Source: Williamsia soli
GTDB lineage: Bacteria; Actinomycetota; Actinomycetes; Mycobacteriales; Mycobacteriaceae
DNA length: 64,000 bases
Direction of reading: 5' to 3'
Assembly (NCBI RefSeq): GCF_017377795.1
Contig: NZ_JAFRDR010000014.1
Coordinates: forward strand, 62,001 to 126,000
Shown: positions 34,521 to 43,642 of the stretch, piece by piece
Layout: each line of letters opens with the position of its first letter
Numbering within the stretch: the stretch's first letter is position 1
Program-made: the position numbers and the translations under genes
The notes under the pieces: generated by a model
Seen by the model: the letters and a program-made list of their open reading frames with translations, nothing else
The model's database searches: none
What the model was told of the DNA's origin: nothing

Positions 34521-36452
34521 GTGACTCTCACCGGCCGCCACCACATCGACGCCCCGCCCGCACAGGCCGGGCCCGGGGTCTCTTCGGCCACCGAACACGA
34601 CCCCGATCCCGACGTGTTCACCGACAGCGATGTCCAGGCGATTCTCGACGATGGCGGCGCGAGCGACGTGGAGTTCGTGCGGATCGGCGGCATCAAGATC
34701 CGCACCGCCCGCGCCTGGCATGAGCTCAACGCCGCCGCGCAGGCCCCGGGGTGGCGGGGACGACGCGCTCGGCGTCTGCTGCGCCGAGAGCACCGACTGC
34801 GTAAGGCCTCGATCGAGCGAGTCGTCGACTACGGCGGATTCGACCGCCCTATCCCGATGTCGGGGGGCCGAGGGTTCTCCGGCCGGGGCGGGGGCCGGAT
34901 GCGGTCGGTGGCGCGCCTGCCCGAATGGCGAGCCACCACCACTCAGGCCGGCGGCGGGTTCTGGCCGTTCTCCATCGGCGCCTCCGCCCCCATGCTCGGC
35001 ACCCCGCTCGGCTCGCACGCCATCACCGGCGCCGACTGCGGGTTCGACCCGATTGTCTGGTTCGATGCCGGCGGCCTAATCAACGCCCCCATCACCTTTG
35101 TGTTGGCGCTCAACGGGTTCGGCAAGTCCTCGCTGGTACGCCGGATGGCGACCGGGATCATGGCCCAAAACCACACGAGCCTGTTCATGGGCGACACCAA
35201 AAGCGAATACTCCGACCTGACCGCCCACGTCGGCGGGCAGCACATTGGCTTGTCTTACAGCCGTGGCACGGTCAACCCGCTCGCAGCCGGCGGGCTGGGA
35301 GCGGTGATCGGTCGCCTGCAGGCCGCGGCCCGCGCCGCCGACGACGTCGAGCCGCCGCTGGCCTGGGATCCGAACCGGCGCGCTGAACTCGAGGCCTTGA
35401 TCGTGGGCGTCGGTGAGCAGGTCCGGGCCCGCCAGGTGCAGATGATCAACGGACTTCTGCAGCTGGTGCGCTCGAGCCCGATCGAGGACTTCGAGGAAAC
35501 GCTGGTCCGGGTCGCCCTCGACCAGCTCTACGACCCCGCCGCCGGCGGGTTCACCTACGACCACCCTCCGATCCTGTCGGACCTGTATGCAGCGATCGAT
35601 GGCAGCGATGAGCGGTTGTGGCCCAAGGTCGGAGCCGACAACCGCGAGCAATACCGGCTCATCACCCGCAAACTGCGCCAGTCCCTCAACGCCCTGATCG
35701 ACGGCAACTTCGGTCGGGTCTTCAACGCTCAGACCTCACACCCCATCGACATCGACGCCCCGGCGATCTGCGTCGACGTCTCGGGCATCGACGAGTCCGA
35801 CGGCAAACTCCTCGCCGCAGTGCTGATGGTGTGCTGGTCCGACGGGTTCGGGGCCGTGGAGGCCGCGCACACCCTCGCCGACGCCGGCCTTGCCCCCCAC
35901 CGCAACTTCCTCGTCGTCATGGACGAGTTGTGGCGCGTCCTGGGCGCCGGCGCCGGGATGGTCGACCGGGTCAACGCACTGACCCGCCTGAACCGGACCA
36001 TCGGCACCGCGCTGATCATGATCACCCACACCATGAAGGACCTCGGGGCCTTCGACTCAGCCGCCGACGTCAACAACGCTCAGGGGTTCATCGAACGCGC
36101 CCCGGCGAAGATCATCGGCCCGGTCGGGCCCGATGAGATCGCACGACTCAAAGCGGTCACCAAGTTCACCGCCACCGAAGAGCACTGGCTGACCTCGCTG
36201 GCCTCCACACCACCGCCCTCGCCCGCCACGATCCGAAAGATCAAACAAGGTCAGCGCCAAAAGCCCACCGGCCTAGGCTGTTTCCTGCTCAAGTACGGCA
36301 CCTCCGATGAACAGATCGGGATGCCTTTCCAGACCACGTTCACTCCAACCGAAACCGGGGCGGGCGTGCACAACACCAACTCCCGCTGGAGCAGCGGAGC
36401 ACAAGACACCCCGAAAGCCTACGCAGCAGCGGGACAGGGGCATCGGCCGTGA
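34521..36452 (+). CDS. VirB4-like conjugation ATPase
   Basis: 643 residues, GTG start behind GAAAGAAGG. Walker A is NGFGKSS (about 198-204) and Walker B is FLVVMDELWRVL near 470. The typical VirB4 motif with DTKSEYSDL follows Walker A, and RLNRTIGTALIMITHTM fits the sensor strand. It energises pilus assembly and substrate transport from the cytoplasmic side. The N-terminal 150 residues are basic, with a Gly/Arg patch. It overlaps the next gene (GTGATG). Confidence 0.88.
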   Translation: MTLTGRHHIDAPPAQAGPGVSSATEHDPDPDVFTDSDVQAILDDGGASDVEFVRIGGIKIRTARAWHELNAAAQAPGWRGRRARRLLRREHRLRKASIERVVDYGGFDRPIPMSGGRGFSGRGGGRMRSVARLPEWRATTTQAGGGFWPFSIGASAPMLGTPLGSHAITGADCGFDPIVWFDAGGLINAPITFVLALNGFGKSSLVRRMATGIMAQNHTSLFMGDTKSEYSDLTAHVGGQHIGLSYSRGTVNPLAAGGLGAVIGRLQAAARAADDVEPPLAWDPNRRAELEALIVGVGEQVRARQVQMINGLLQLVRSSPIEDFEETLVRVALDQLYDPAAGGFTYDHPPILSDLYAAIDGSDERLWPKVGADNREQYRLITRKLRQSLNALIDGNFGRVFNAQTSHPIDIDAPAICVDVSGIDESDGKLLAAVLMVCWSDGFGAVEAAHTLADAGLAPHRNFLVVMDELWRVLGAGAGMVDRVNALTRLNRTIGTALIMITHTMKDLGAFDSAADVNNAQGFIERAPAKIIGPVGPDEIARLKAVTKFTATEEHWLTSLASTPPPSPATIRKIKQGQRQKPTGLGCFLLKYGTSDEQIGMPFQTTFTPTETGAGVHNTNSRWSSGAQDTPKAYAAAGQGHRP

Positions 36453-36745
36453 TGAGTTCGCAGCGTTACCGCTGGATCACCGACGAGACCCGCCGCCAGG
36501 CGGTCAAACAGGTCACCGAGCTACTGCCACACACCGCCTCTGTCGCCCAGGCGGTACGGGTTGTGGCGGAGCGCTTTTCGGTGTCACCGAACTCGATCCG
36601 CAACTGGATGGCCAATGCTGGCATCGACCCCACCCAGACCCTGGCCGAGCAACGCCTAGCTGCGGCGCAGGCGCAGATCGCGCGGCTCACCGAACTCAAC
36701 GAAGCCCTCGCCGCTGGCCGCACACCGCCCCCAGGGGCCGAGTAA
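36449..36745 (+). CDS. IS3 OrfA-like helix-turn-helix protein inside the conjugation operon
   Basis: 98 residues. DETRRQAVKQVTELL and SVAQAVRVVAERFSVSPNSI followed by RNWMANAG form the HTH of IS3/IS911 OrfA transposase subunits, and the C-terminal AEQRLAAAQAQIARLTELNE is a leucine-zipper-like coiled coil as in OrfA. There is no OrfB, no inverted repeats, and it overlaps virB4 by 4 nt and lies 4 nt before the hydrolase. It is therefore a domesticated DNA-binding protein rather than an insertion element. It may regulate the operon. Confidence 0.7.
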   Translation: MMSSQRYRWITDETRRQAVKQVTELLPHTASVAQAVRVVAERFSVSPNSIRNWMANAGIDPTQTLAEQRLAAAQAQIARLTELNEALAAGRTPPPGAE

Positions 36746-36749
36746 AACG

Positions 36750-38810
36750 ATGGACGAGCAGTCCGGGGGCGCCGGGAAGCTGATCGCGGCCGCCATAGCG
36801 TTGGTCGTGGCCATTCCCATGGTCATCGCCCTGGCCTTCAGCGGCAGCGGATCGGACTGCGCTGTCCCCACCGCCGCACCCAGCGGGAGCACGCTGGCGC
36901 CCGGCTCCAAGGTGTCACCGATGAAAACGGGCACCTACCAGCTCACCTCCCCGTTCGGGCCACGCGCGGGCACCATGCACCAGGGGCAGGACTACGGGTC
37001 CACACCCGATCAACCGATCTACGCTGCCGCCGACGGCACGGTCGCCAAAGCTGGTGAAGCAAGCGGGTTCGGGCAATGGATCGTCCTCGATCACAACATC
37101 GGCGGCACAGTCTTCTCCACCGTGTACGGGCACATGTTCCCCAACGGTGTGCTGGTCAAGGAAGGTGACACCGTCACCGCCGGTCAGCACATCGCCAATG
37201 TCGGCTACAACGGCCAGGTCGACCCGAGCGGCCCAGGCGGAGCGCACCTGCACTTCGAGGTGTGGGACGGCGGCCGATTCGGGGGCTCGGCGATCGACCC
37301 GATGCCGTGGCTCGCTGGAGCAGTCGAACCCGGACAACCCGCCCCACCGCCCGGTGGCGGAGGCGGCGATGCCCCGGTAGCGCCGGGGGTGGTGTCGGTG
37401 GCCGATTGGGACAAGATCGCCGAACACGAAGCGGGCGGAAACTGGGCCATCAACACCGGCAACGGGTTCTACGGCGGCTTGCAGTTCACCGAGCAAACCT
37501 GGAATGGGTTCGGCGGCGGCAAGCACGCACCGACCGCCGACAAGGCCACCAAGGGCCAGCAGATGGAAGTCGCGAACTCTGTTCTCGCCGGCCAAGGCTG
37601 GGACGCCTGGCCCACCACCTCCGTGCAGGCAGGTGTGCGCGATAAAAAGCCCGCTCCCGCTGGGACATTCGCCACCGCCGCCGATCCGGCAGCGCCGAAG
37701 CAGCTGGCGGCCCCCGCACCCGCCCAGCCACGCGCACCACCGGTCGCCGGTGCCCCCGACACCGCCGGCGGCGACCTCAACAAGCCGATGGACGCGGCCA
37801 AGGGCTCCGAGGAGCACTGGCAGACCGACACCATTCGTCTGGCGCGGGCTGTCGCACTGAAGTTCCCGCAGGTACAGACCATCGGCGGCTGGCGACCGGT
37901 CGACTCCTATCCCGATCACCCGTCGGGCCGTGCCGCCGACATCATGATCCCCAACTTCGAGAGCGCCGAAGGCAAAGCTCTCGGAGACGCGATCAACACC
38001 TACGTCCTGGACAACAAAGATTTCTTCGCCGTCGAGTACACCATCTGGCGCCAGCACTACAACCCCGCCGACGGCGAGGGCAACGAGATGGAGGACCGCG
38101 GCAGCCCCACCCAAAACCACTTCGACCACGTCCACGTCACCACCATCGGTCACGGGTTCCCTGCGCCTGGAACTGATTTCGGCAAGGCGCCCGAAGGCGG
38201 CAGCACCGCAGGCGGCAGTAGCGACGACTGCAAGCAACCGGAAGACACCCATGGTGGGGAAGACAACCTCGCGGCCGGGACAGTCCCGCCGGAGTTCGAG
38301 CCCTGGTACCGCAAAGCCGGCACCTTATGCCGTCCGATCTCGTCGGCGTTCCTCGCCTCCCAAGGGCACCAGGAGTCGGGATTCAACCCCCGCGCGACCT
38401 CACCCGACGGTGCGATGGGCCCGGGGCAGTTCATGCCGGGGACCTGGCCGGCCTACGGGAAAGACGACGACGGCAACGGCAGAGTCGACCCGTATGACAT
38501 CGGTGACGGGGTGATGGCCCAAGGCCGGTACATGTGCGCGATCGCGGCCACCATCGACGGCTGGATCGCGGACGGATCGGTCAGCGATGACACCCCCGGC
38601 GGCCGCGAAGCCCTCTACCTCGCGGCCTACAACGCCGGCGAAGGCGCGGTGCAACGCAACCACGGATTCCCCACCGACGGAGCCGATTACATCACCCAGA
38701 CCCGCCCCTACGCCGACATCATCCTGGCGAACAAACCGACCTACGAAGCTCAACTCGCCGCCGCACCCGTCCCACGTTCGTCGTCGGCTGCCCCGGCTCC
38801 GGCCCGATAA
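36750..38810 (+). CDS. Multidomain peptidoglycan hydrolase of the conjugation system
   Basis: 686 residues with an N-terminal membrane anchor (LIAAAIALVVAIPMVIALAF). Four wall-active domains follow. First, an M23 LytM-type endopeptidase (about 60-190; HQGQDYG and HLHFEVW hold the zinc ligands). Second, an Rpf-like transglycosylase (about 215-300; DWDKIAEHEAGGNW, YGGLQFTEQTW). Third, an ARB-07466-type domain (about 365-475; DHPSGRAADIM, IWRQHYNP, HFDHVH). Fourth, a GH23 soluble-lytic-transglycosylase domain (about 520-660; SQGHQESGFNP, GPGQFMPGTW, YLAAYNAGEG). Pro-rich linkers separate them. It probably opens the wall locally for the mating channel. Confidence 0.88.
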   Translation: MDEQSGGAGKLIAAAIALVVAIPMVIALAFSGSGSDCAVPTAAPSGSTLAPGSKVSPMKTGTYQLTSPFGPRAGTMHQGQDYGSTPDQPIYAAADGTVAKAGEASGFGQWIVLDHNIGGTVFSTVYGHMFPNGVLVKEGDTVTAGQHIANVGYNGQVDPSGPGGAHLHFEVWDGGRFGGSAIDPMPWLAGAVEPGQPAPPPGGGGGDAPVAPGVVSVADWDKIAEHEAGGNWAINTGNGFYGGLQFTEQTWNGFGGGKHAPTADKATKGQQMEVANSVLAGQGWDAWPTTSVQAGVRDKKPAPAGTFATAADPAAPKQLAAPAPAQPRAPPVAGAPDTAGGDLNKPMDAAKGSEEHWQTDTIRLARAVALKFPQVQTIGGWRPVDSYPDHPSGRAADIMIPNFESAEGKALGDAINTYVLDNKDFFAVEYTIWRQHYNPADGEGNEMEDRGSPTQNHFDHVHVTTIGHGFPAPGTDFGKAPEGGSTAGGSSDDCKQPEDTHGGEDNLAAGTVPPEFEPWYRKAGTLCRPISSAFLASQGHQESGFNPRATSPDGAMGPGQFMPGTWPAYGKDDDGNGRVDPYDIGDGVMAQGRYMCAIAATIDGWIADGSVSDDTPGGREALYLAAYNAGEGAVQRNHGFPTDGADYITQTRPYADIILANKPTYEAQLAAAPVPRSSSAAPAPAR

Positions 38811-38822
38811 AGGAGAACATTC

Positions 38823-39320
38823 ATGCTGCCCATAACCTCCCGCACAGCGGGTTCGATCGCCGCCCTCGCCGTAGCGGTAGCGCTCGGCGGGTGCACCAGT
38901 GCCGAACCGATCAGTGAACCGCCTATCTCGGCGAGCGTTAGTCCCGAGCAGATCATCAGCGGTGACCGGGCCATCGTCGAGCTGGCCCAGGACCTCACCG
39001 CGACCTTCGGCCCGCTTGAGTTCAGCAGCATGCGCCCGAACGACCCGTACCCCGAACGCCGCCAGGGCCTGGCCCTGGACGTGATGATCCCCGGCTGGGA
39101 CACCCCCGCCGGTCAGCAACTGGGGGACCAGATCGCAACCTGGGTGAGCGAGCACGCCCAGGACTACCGGGTGCGCTACCTCATCTGGCGCCAGCACTAC
39201 CGGCCGTTCCCCGTCGACCGGTACCACGGCGCACCGATGCAGGACCGGGGCTCGCCCACCCAGAACCACCTCGACCACCTCGACATCACCGTCCACCCGG
39301 CAGGTGACGGCCATGTCTGA
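38823..39320 (+). CDS. Lipoprotein with ARB-07466-like domain
   Basis: 165 residues, ATG behind AAAGGAG. Lipoprotein signal with lipobox ALGGC at about residue 25. The rest matches the third domain of the preceding hydrolase: PNDPYPERRQGLALDVMIPG, YLIWRQHYRPF, and SPTQNHLDHLDITV, where the second metal-binding His of HFDHVH is kept as HLDHLD. It looks like a duplicated, membrane-anchored copy. Presumably it acts on, or binds, peptidoglycan outside the membrane. Confidence 0.75.
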   Translation: MLPITSRTAGSIAALAVAVALGGCTSAEPISEPPISASVSPEQIISGDRAIVELAQDLTATFGPLEFSSMRPNDPYPERRQGLALDVMIPGWDTPAGQQLGDQIATWVSEHAQDYRVRYLIWRQHYRPFPVDRYHGAPMQDRGSPTQNHLDHLDITVHPAGDGHV

Positions 39321-39903
39321 CCATGACGCCGCCCGCGGGCCAGTAGCTGCCGTCATCGCTGCACTGGCCGCTCTCCTGGTGATCCTCCTGGCCGGGTGCG
39401 GCGGCGCCACCGGCCCGGACCAGCCCTCCCCGGGACCGTCAGCCGGACACGATCATGACCACGAGCTGCCCGGTGCGCCGGATGCGCCGGACCCGGCCAC
39501 CGCCGGACCCGATGTGGTCGCGGCCCAGGCGTTGTCGATGATGTTCACCTGGCAGCCGGTCACCGACCCCAGTTCCGGGGCGGCCCTGCGACGGGCAGCG
39601 CCGTGGCTCGGCGGAGATCTCGCGGCCGCCGCGTCCTCGACCCAGACCGCCACACCCGAGCGGCCCGATTCGCGGTGGGCATCGTGGCGACGCAGCGGCG
39701 ATGTGGTGACCGCGACCGCCGACGTCGACGCCGGACACATCCCCGACACCCCCACCACGGCCGTGCGCCTGGTCACCGTCCGCCAACAAACCCTGCACTC
39801 GGGCGGCGACACCACACCCCTGACCCCGATGCGCATCGAAGCCACCCTCTCGCACACCGACACCGGCTGGCGGCTCACCGTATTCACCGTCACCGCCGGA
39901 TAA
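39313..39903 (+). CDS. Lipoprotein of the conjugation operon
   Basis: 196 residues from ATG 39313; a GTG at 39304 is an alternative. Signal peptide with lipobox LLAGC near 33, then a His/Asp/Pro-rich linker (HDHDHELPG). The body (about 70-196) has a helix VVAAQALSMMFTWQPV and strands VVTATADVDAGHI, AVRLVTVRQQTL, MRIEATLSHTD and WRLTVFTVTAG. This is an NTF2/VirB8-like pattern. It overlaps the previous gene. No named family is certain. Confidence 0.65.
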   Translation: MSDHDAARGPVAAVIAALAALLVILLAGCGGATGPDQPSPGPSAGHDHDHELPGAPDAPDPATAGPDVVAAQALSMMFTWQPVTDPSSGAALRRAAPWLGGDLAAAASSTQTATPERPDSRWASWRRSGDVVTATADVDAGHIPDTPTTAVRLVTVRQQTLHSGGDTTPLTPMRIEATLSHTDTGWRLTVFTVTAG

Positions 39904-39960
39904 CCCACCGACCGCAACAGAAGTCACCACACGCATAACCCGATGAAGGAGTGAACGACC

Positions 39961-40614
39961 ATGACACAGACCCAGGACTGGGACACCGCAGAACAAGCCG
40001 TCACCGACGGCGCCGAGCAGCTCATCACAGCCAAAGATCATCGCCAGATCCGGGCGTGGGCCGTTGACGCGGGCGTGGCCACGAAGAACCTGTGGCCGAA
40101 AGTGAAAACCGAGCTCCGCAAACAACTCGACATCGACTACGACCAAATCCGCGCTGACGCGATCGCCGCCGAAGCCGCCCACATCGAGGCAGCAGCGAAG
40201 GATGCACCGGTCATCGAATTGTTCTGCGCCGGTGACGATGAAGTCGCCTCGTATGCAGTCTGCGCGGTCGCTGACGATCACGAATCGTGGTACGGCGAGT
40301 TCCACGCCAAAGACGTCATCTACCGAGCAGGGGACGAACTGTCGGCTGAGCGCTCAGCCGCCGACAAAGCGATCTACCTCGCCGGCAAAGCCCGCGAGAA
40401 AGCCGGCCTCGACACCGTGCGGCTAATCGTGCATACCAGCCACCACGACCTCACTGCCGAAGACCTCTCCGCCACCGCATCACGGCACCGGGTAGCGGTC
40501 AGCATCGAACTGACCGACCAGAACCCGGCGATCGCGCTGTGTCGGGCCCCGGGTTACCGAACCTGGCGCGAAATCCGACTCGACAGCCTCTTCACCCCTG
40601 CAACGGCGTCATGA
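39961..40614 (+). CDS. Hypothetical protein
   Basis: 217 residues, ATG behind AAGGAG. The N-terminal third is helical (IRAWAVDAGVATKNLWPKV). From about 82, IELFCAGDDEVASYAVCAV, WYGEFHAKDVIY and VRLIVHTSHHDL form alternating strands and helices with several acidic residues, weakly like an RNase H fold, but I cannot confirm active-site residues. No signal peptide, so it is cytoplasmic. It lies 57 nt after a lipoprotein gene in the same operon. Confidence 0.55.
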   Translation: MTQTQDWDTAEQAVTDGAEQLITAKDHRQIRAWAVDAGVATKNLWPKVKTELRKQLDIDYDQIRADAIAAEAAHIEAAAKDAPVIELFCAGDDEVASYAVCAVADDHESWYGEFHAKDVIYRAGDELSAERSAADKAIYLAGKAREKAGLDTVRLIVHTSHHDLTAEDLSATASRHRVAVSIELTDQNPAIALCRAPGYRTWREIRLDSLFTPATAS

Positions 40615-40734
40615 CGCCCGCACCGCCAACCAACCCGCGACCTGTTTCGGCTGAAAGGAGCTGCCGCACAGCCAAATAAGGCGTTTCACGCCAATCCAGA
40701 TTTCGTTAGAACACAACACACAAGGAGACTCATC

Positions 40735-40977
40735 ATGAAGAACACGATGCGCACGAAGATCGCCTCAGTCGTCGTCACCGGCGCAGCCACCGCGGCCGTA
40801 CTGACCGGGGCGGGAGCGGCCAACGCCGATGATCCGGCCTGGCCCAACTATCGCGTCGGCCCCTACAGCTCCCAGCAGGAGTGCGAGAACGCACCGAGCC
40901 CTTTCATCCAGGTCTCACCGTGCTTCTGGGTCCCCACCCCGGTCAACGCTTGGTACTTCTGGGGCGAAACCATCTGA
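40735..40977 (+). CDS. Small secreted protein with one disulfide
   Basis: 80 residues, ATG behind AAGGAGAC. A Sec signal peptide (IASVVVTGAATAAVLTGAG, cleavage near ANA-DD) leaves about 48 residues with two cysteines (QQECENA and SPCFWVP), so one disulfide, and many aromatics. Small secreted cysteine pairs of this type are common in actinomycetes. A perfect hairpin follows its stop. Function unknown. Confidence 0.7.
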   Translation: MKNTMRTKIASVVVTGAATAAVLTGAGAANADDPAWPNYRVGPYSSQQECENAPSPFIQVSPCFWVPTPVNAWYFWGETI

Positions 40978-40985
40978 CGACCAGA

Positions 40986-41013
40986 GCCGCTGACACCCCT
41001 CGGTGTCAGCGGC
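40986..41013 (+). terminator. Strong hairpin after the small secreted protein
   Basis: GCCGCTGACACC pairs perfectly with GGTGTCAGCGGC around the loop CCTC. No U tract, as is common for actinobacterial terminators. Confidence 0.65.
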
Positions 41014-41043
41014 CCTGTCCCCTTCCAACAGCAAGGACACCGA

Positions 41044-41304
41044 ATGGTGGGGATTCCCAATGACCCCGTAGCACTGCTCTCCGATGCGCACGCTGCTCTG
41101 ATCGACGCAGGCAACGAACCTGACAACTCCGTTCGCCGACGCTGCTGCGCACACCATGCCGCCACCCAGGCGGCCGACGTTCTCGTTCGCCCTGAATCAA
41201 CTGATAGCCAGCGAGTTCAGGCGATGTCCTACCTACAGCAGGCGCTCACCTGGCAATCACGTTCCACCAGTCCCAACTCTCACAACCAAGGAGCACTCCG
41301 ATGA
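41044..41304 (+). CDS. Small hypothetical protein
   Basis: 86 residues, ATG behind AAGGACACC. Mostly helical (VALLSDAHAALIDAG, RVQAMSYLQQALTWQ) with a Cys pair (RRRCCAHHAATQ). The stop overlaps a 16-codon frame leading into virD4 (ATGA). No known family. Its place after a terminator suggests it starts the virD4 transcription unit. Confidence 0.45.
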   Translation: MVGIPNDPVALLSDAHAALIDAGNEPDNSVRRRCCAHHAATQAADVLVRPESTDSQRVQAMSYLQQALTWQSRSTSPNSHNQGALR

Positions 41305-41351
41305 CCGATACACCTCCCGCGCTCGTCCCTCTCCCGGCCCGGCAGGTCTGA
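41301..41351 (+). CDS. 16-residue peptide between the small protein gene and virD4
   Basis: ATG 41301 follows AAGGAG and encodes MTDTPPALVPLPARQV before TGA at 41349. virD4 starts one base later. It may exist to couple translation of virD4 to the upstream gene. Expression is unproven. Confidence 0.3.
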   Translation: MTDTPPALVPLPARQV

Positions 41352-41352
41352 G

Positions 41353-43167
41353 ATGCCCACAACGCCGGGAAAGATACGCGATCCGAAAAGTTCCGAAGCG
41401 TCGCTGATCTTCGGCGGCCTCGGGTTGTTAGCTGCTGTTGTCATGGTCGGTTGGGCGGCGCTGCAGTTGGCCGGTGGCCAGAGTGTGCCGAGCAATCCGA
41501 TCACTGCGGCCGGGCAAGTGGCGCGCGGGGAGCTTCTGTGGCCGACCACCGCCACTGTGTTGGCGGTGGGACTGCTCGCGGTGATCACCGTAATCGGTGT
41601 CGTCGGCGCTGTGCTGTGGACCCGGCATCGGGGACCACGAGTCCGTGTCGACGCCGCCGCACCACTGTTGGGGCGTGGCCGCGACATCGCCTCGATCACC
41701 CGGCCGGCGGTGGCGGCCAAAGCCGCCAGCATCGGGGTGGTGATGCCCGATCCGAGCACCTGCCCACACGCGAGCCCTGGGGTTCCCATCGGCAGCGCCC
41801 TGACCGGACGACCCGCGCTGTTCGGATCGTTCGAGGACATGCACCTCGACATCTGGGGGCCTCGCCAGGGCAAGTCCACCTCCCGGGTCATTCCCGCCAT
41901 CTGCGAAGCCCCGGGAGCGGTCCTGGCGACGGAGAACAAACGCGGCAACCTCGATCACACCCGGCACGTCCGTGAACAGATGGGCCGGAGGGTGTGGGTG
42001 TTCGATCCCCAGCGCGTCGCCAACTCCGAACCGGAGTTCTACTGGAATCCCTTGTCCTACGTCACCGACGAAGACAAAGCGCAATCGTTGGCTGAGCAGT
42101 TCGCTGACGGCGACGACGGTCAGGCGTCGAAGAAGGACCCGTATTTTGATCCCGAAGGCCAGGACCTCGTCGCGAACCTACTGCTCGCCTCCGCCTTGGC
42201 CCGCGAACCGATCACCGCCGTCTACGACCGCCTGACCCGGCGTGACCGATGCGCCGAAGCGGTCAAGATCCTGCGTGAGCACCATTACGACCAGATCGCC
42301 GCCACCCTCGAGGCACGGCTCCGGCTGGCCGCCAAACAGCAGGACGGCATCTTCGGTACCGCCCTGAAAATGGTGCACTGCCTGCGCTCTCGGCAGATCG
42401 CACCATGGATCACCACCAACCGCGGCGACCTGCGCCCGCACCTGGATCTGCACCAGCTCGTGCGCGGGGGAGAGACCCTGTACTGCCTGTCCCGCGAAGG
42501 GGTCGGCTCCGCTGGACCCTTGATCGCGGCATTGACGGTCGCGACGTGTGAGGCAGCCGAAGAGATCGCCACCGCCTCACCAGGTGGGCGGCTCCCGACC
42601 CCGATGCTCTGCGCCCTCGACGAAGCGGCCAATGTCGTCCGCTGGCGGCGTCTGCCAGATCTGTACAGCCACTACGGTTCTCGCGGTATCAACATCATGA
42701 CTGTGCTGCAGAACTGGTCCCAAGGGGTCCGGGTGTGGGGCAAAGAAGGAATGCAGCAACTGATGGGCGCGGCCAACGTGTTCGTCTACGGCGGCAACGT
42801 CAAAGAAGACGACTTCCTCGAGCACCTGTCCAAGCTGGTCGGCGACTACGACCGCGACATCGCCACCGTCTCCCGCTCACGGGGCAACGACTCGGTCTCC
42901 CGGCATATCTCCCGCGAACGGATCTTCACCGTCTCGGACCTGCAAGCGTGGCCACGCGGGCGAGCTCTGGTGTTCTCCGCCGGCAACCCTGCCACCATCG
43001 CCAAAACGGTGCCCTGGATGGTCAAGCCGTACGCCGGACTCATCAAAGAATCTCTGCGCCTGCACTCACCGGAAGTCGGTACAGCCCCTGAACCTGTCCG
43101 TCCCAAACACACCGCAACAGCTGCGATCCCACACCACTTCGGAGGTAACGCGCGCCATGACTACTGA
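41353..43167 (+). CDS. VirD4/TraG-type coupling protein
   Basis: 604 residues. Two N-terminal membrane helices (IFGGLGLLAAVVMVGWAAL and TVLAVGLLAVITVIGVVGAV) anchor the protein. Walker A is WGPRQGKST (about 168-176), followed by GAVLATENKRG. Walker B is LCALDEAANV, with RGINIMTVLQNWSQ typical of TraG/TraM-recognition domains. The protein brings the relaxosome to the secretion channel and powers DNA transfer. The C-terminus overlaps the DUF4913 gene by 11 nt. Confidence 0.9.
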   Translation: MPTTPGKIRDPKSSEASLIFGGLGLLAAVVMVGWAALQLAGGQSVPSNPITAAGQVARGELLWPTTATVLAVGLLAVITVIGVVGAVLWTRHRGPRVRVDAAAPLLGRGRDIASITRPAVAAKAASIGVVMPDPSTCPHASPGVPIGSALTGRPALFGSFEDMHLDIWGPRQGKSTSRVIPAICEAPGAVLATENKRGNLDHTRHVREQMGRRVWVFDPQRVANSEPEFYWNPLSYVTDEDKAQSLAEQFADGDDGQASKKDPYFDPEGQDLVANLLLASALAREPITAVYDRLTRRDRCAEAVKILREHHYDQIAATLEARLRLAAKQQDGIFGTALKMVHCLRSRQIAPWITTNRGDLRPHLDLHQLVRGGETLYCLSREGVGSAGPLIAALTVATCEAAEEIATASPGGRLPTPMLCALDEAANVVRWRRLPDLYSHYGSRGINIMTVLQNWSQGVRVWGKEGMQQLMGAANVFVYGGNVKEDDFLEHLSKLVGDYDRDIATVSRSRGNDSVSRHISRERIFTVSDLQAWPRGRALVFSAGNPATIAKTVPWMVKPYAGLIKESLRLHSPEVGTAPEPVRPKHTATAAIPHHFGGNARHDY

Positions 43168-43642
43168 CTACGAGGACGACGAGTCCTGGCTCGACAACGA
43201 CGCCGCCGAACCAGCGGCCGCAGCACCTGCTGATGCCCCGACGACACCTCCCGAAGCCGAGGCGCCACCCGAGCTGCGGTTCGCGTCGGTCTACGACTTC
43301 GTCGAACAGCACCTCGTCTACATCTATGCCCGCGACGTGAACAAGCCCGGACGGCAGTGGTGCCGGCAATGGTGGGCGCACGCCGAAGCGATGAGTCGCC
43401 TCGAATCGCTCTGGCGTGCCTACGAGCAACTACGCCTCGATCCTGGCACCGGCATGGACGTGTGGTGGCTCGATCACGCCGACCGCCAAATGGCGGTCTT
43501 GCTTGATACCGAGGGTCCGTTCGACGGTTGCTCGGCGGAGTTCGATCGTCACGACCCGGCCGCCGAAGTTCTCCCCGTCGCACTGATGGAAGAAGACGTA
43601 CTGCGACAAATCATGGCCGGTCAACTCACAGAGGGGAATTGA
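43157..43642 (+). CDS. DUF4913-family protein
   Basis: 161 residues. After an acidic Ala/Pro-rich N-terminus, the DUF4913 core covers about 45-150: SVYDFVEQHLVYIYARDV, QWCRQWWAHAEAMSRLESLW and MDVWWLDHADRQMAVL. Genes of this family are found directly after coupling-protein genes on actinobacterial plasmids. The protein may be an adaptor between relaxosome and VirD4, but that is only inferred. It overlaps virD4 and the next gene. Confidence 0.75.
   Translation: MTTDYEDDESWLDNDAAEPAAAAPADAPTTPPEAEAPPELRFASVYDFVEQHLVYIYARDVNKPGRQWCRQWWAHAEAMSRLESLWRAYEQLRLDPGTGMDVWWLDHADRQMAVLLDTEGPFDGCSAEFDRHDPAAEVLPVALMEEDVLRQIMAGQLTEGN

Noticed and set aside
35076-35651. 191-codon minus-strand frame inside virB4
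   Set aside because: Lies fully inside a gene with clear Walker motifs; composition is the mirror image of the + strand codons.
36449-36745. Complete IS3 insertion sequence
   Set aside because: No OrfB, no DDE motif, no terminal inverted repeats, and 4-nt overlaps with neighbours; only an OrfA-like HTH domain remains.
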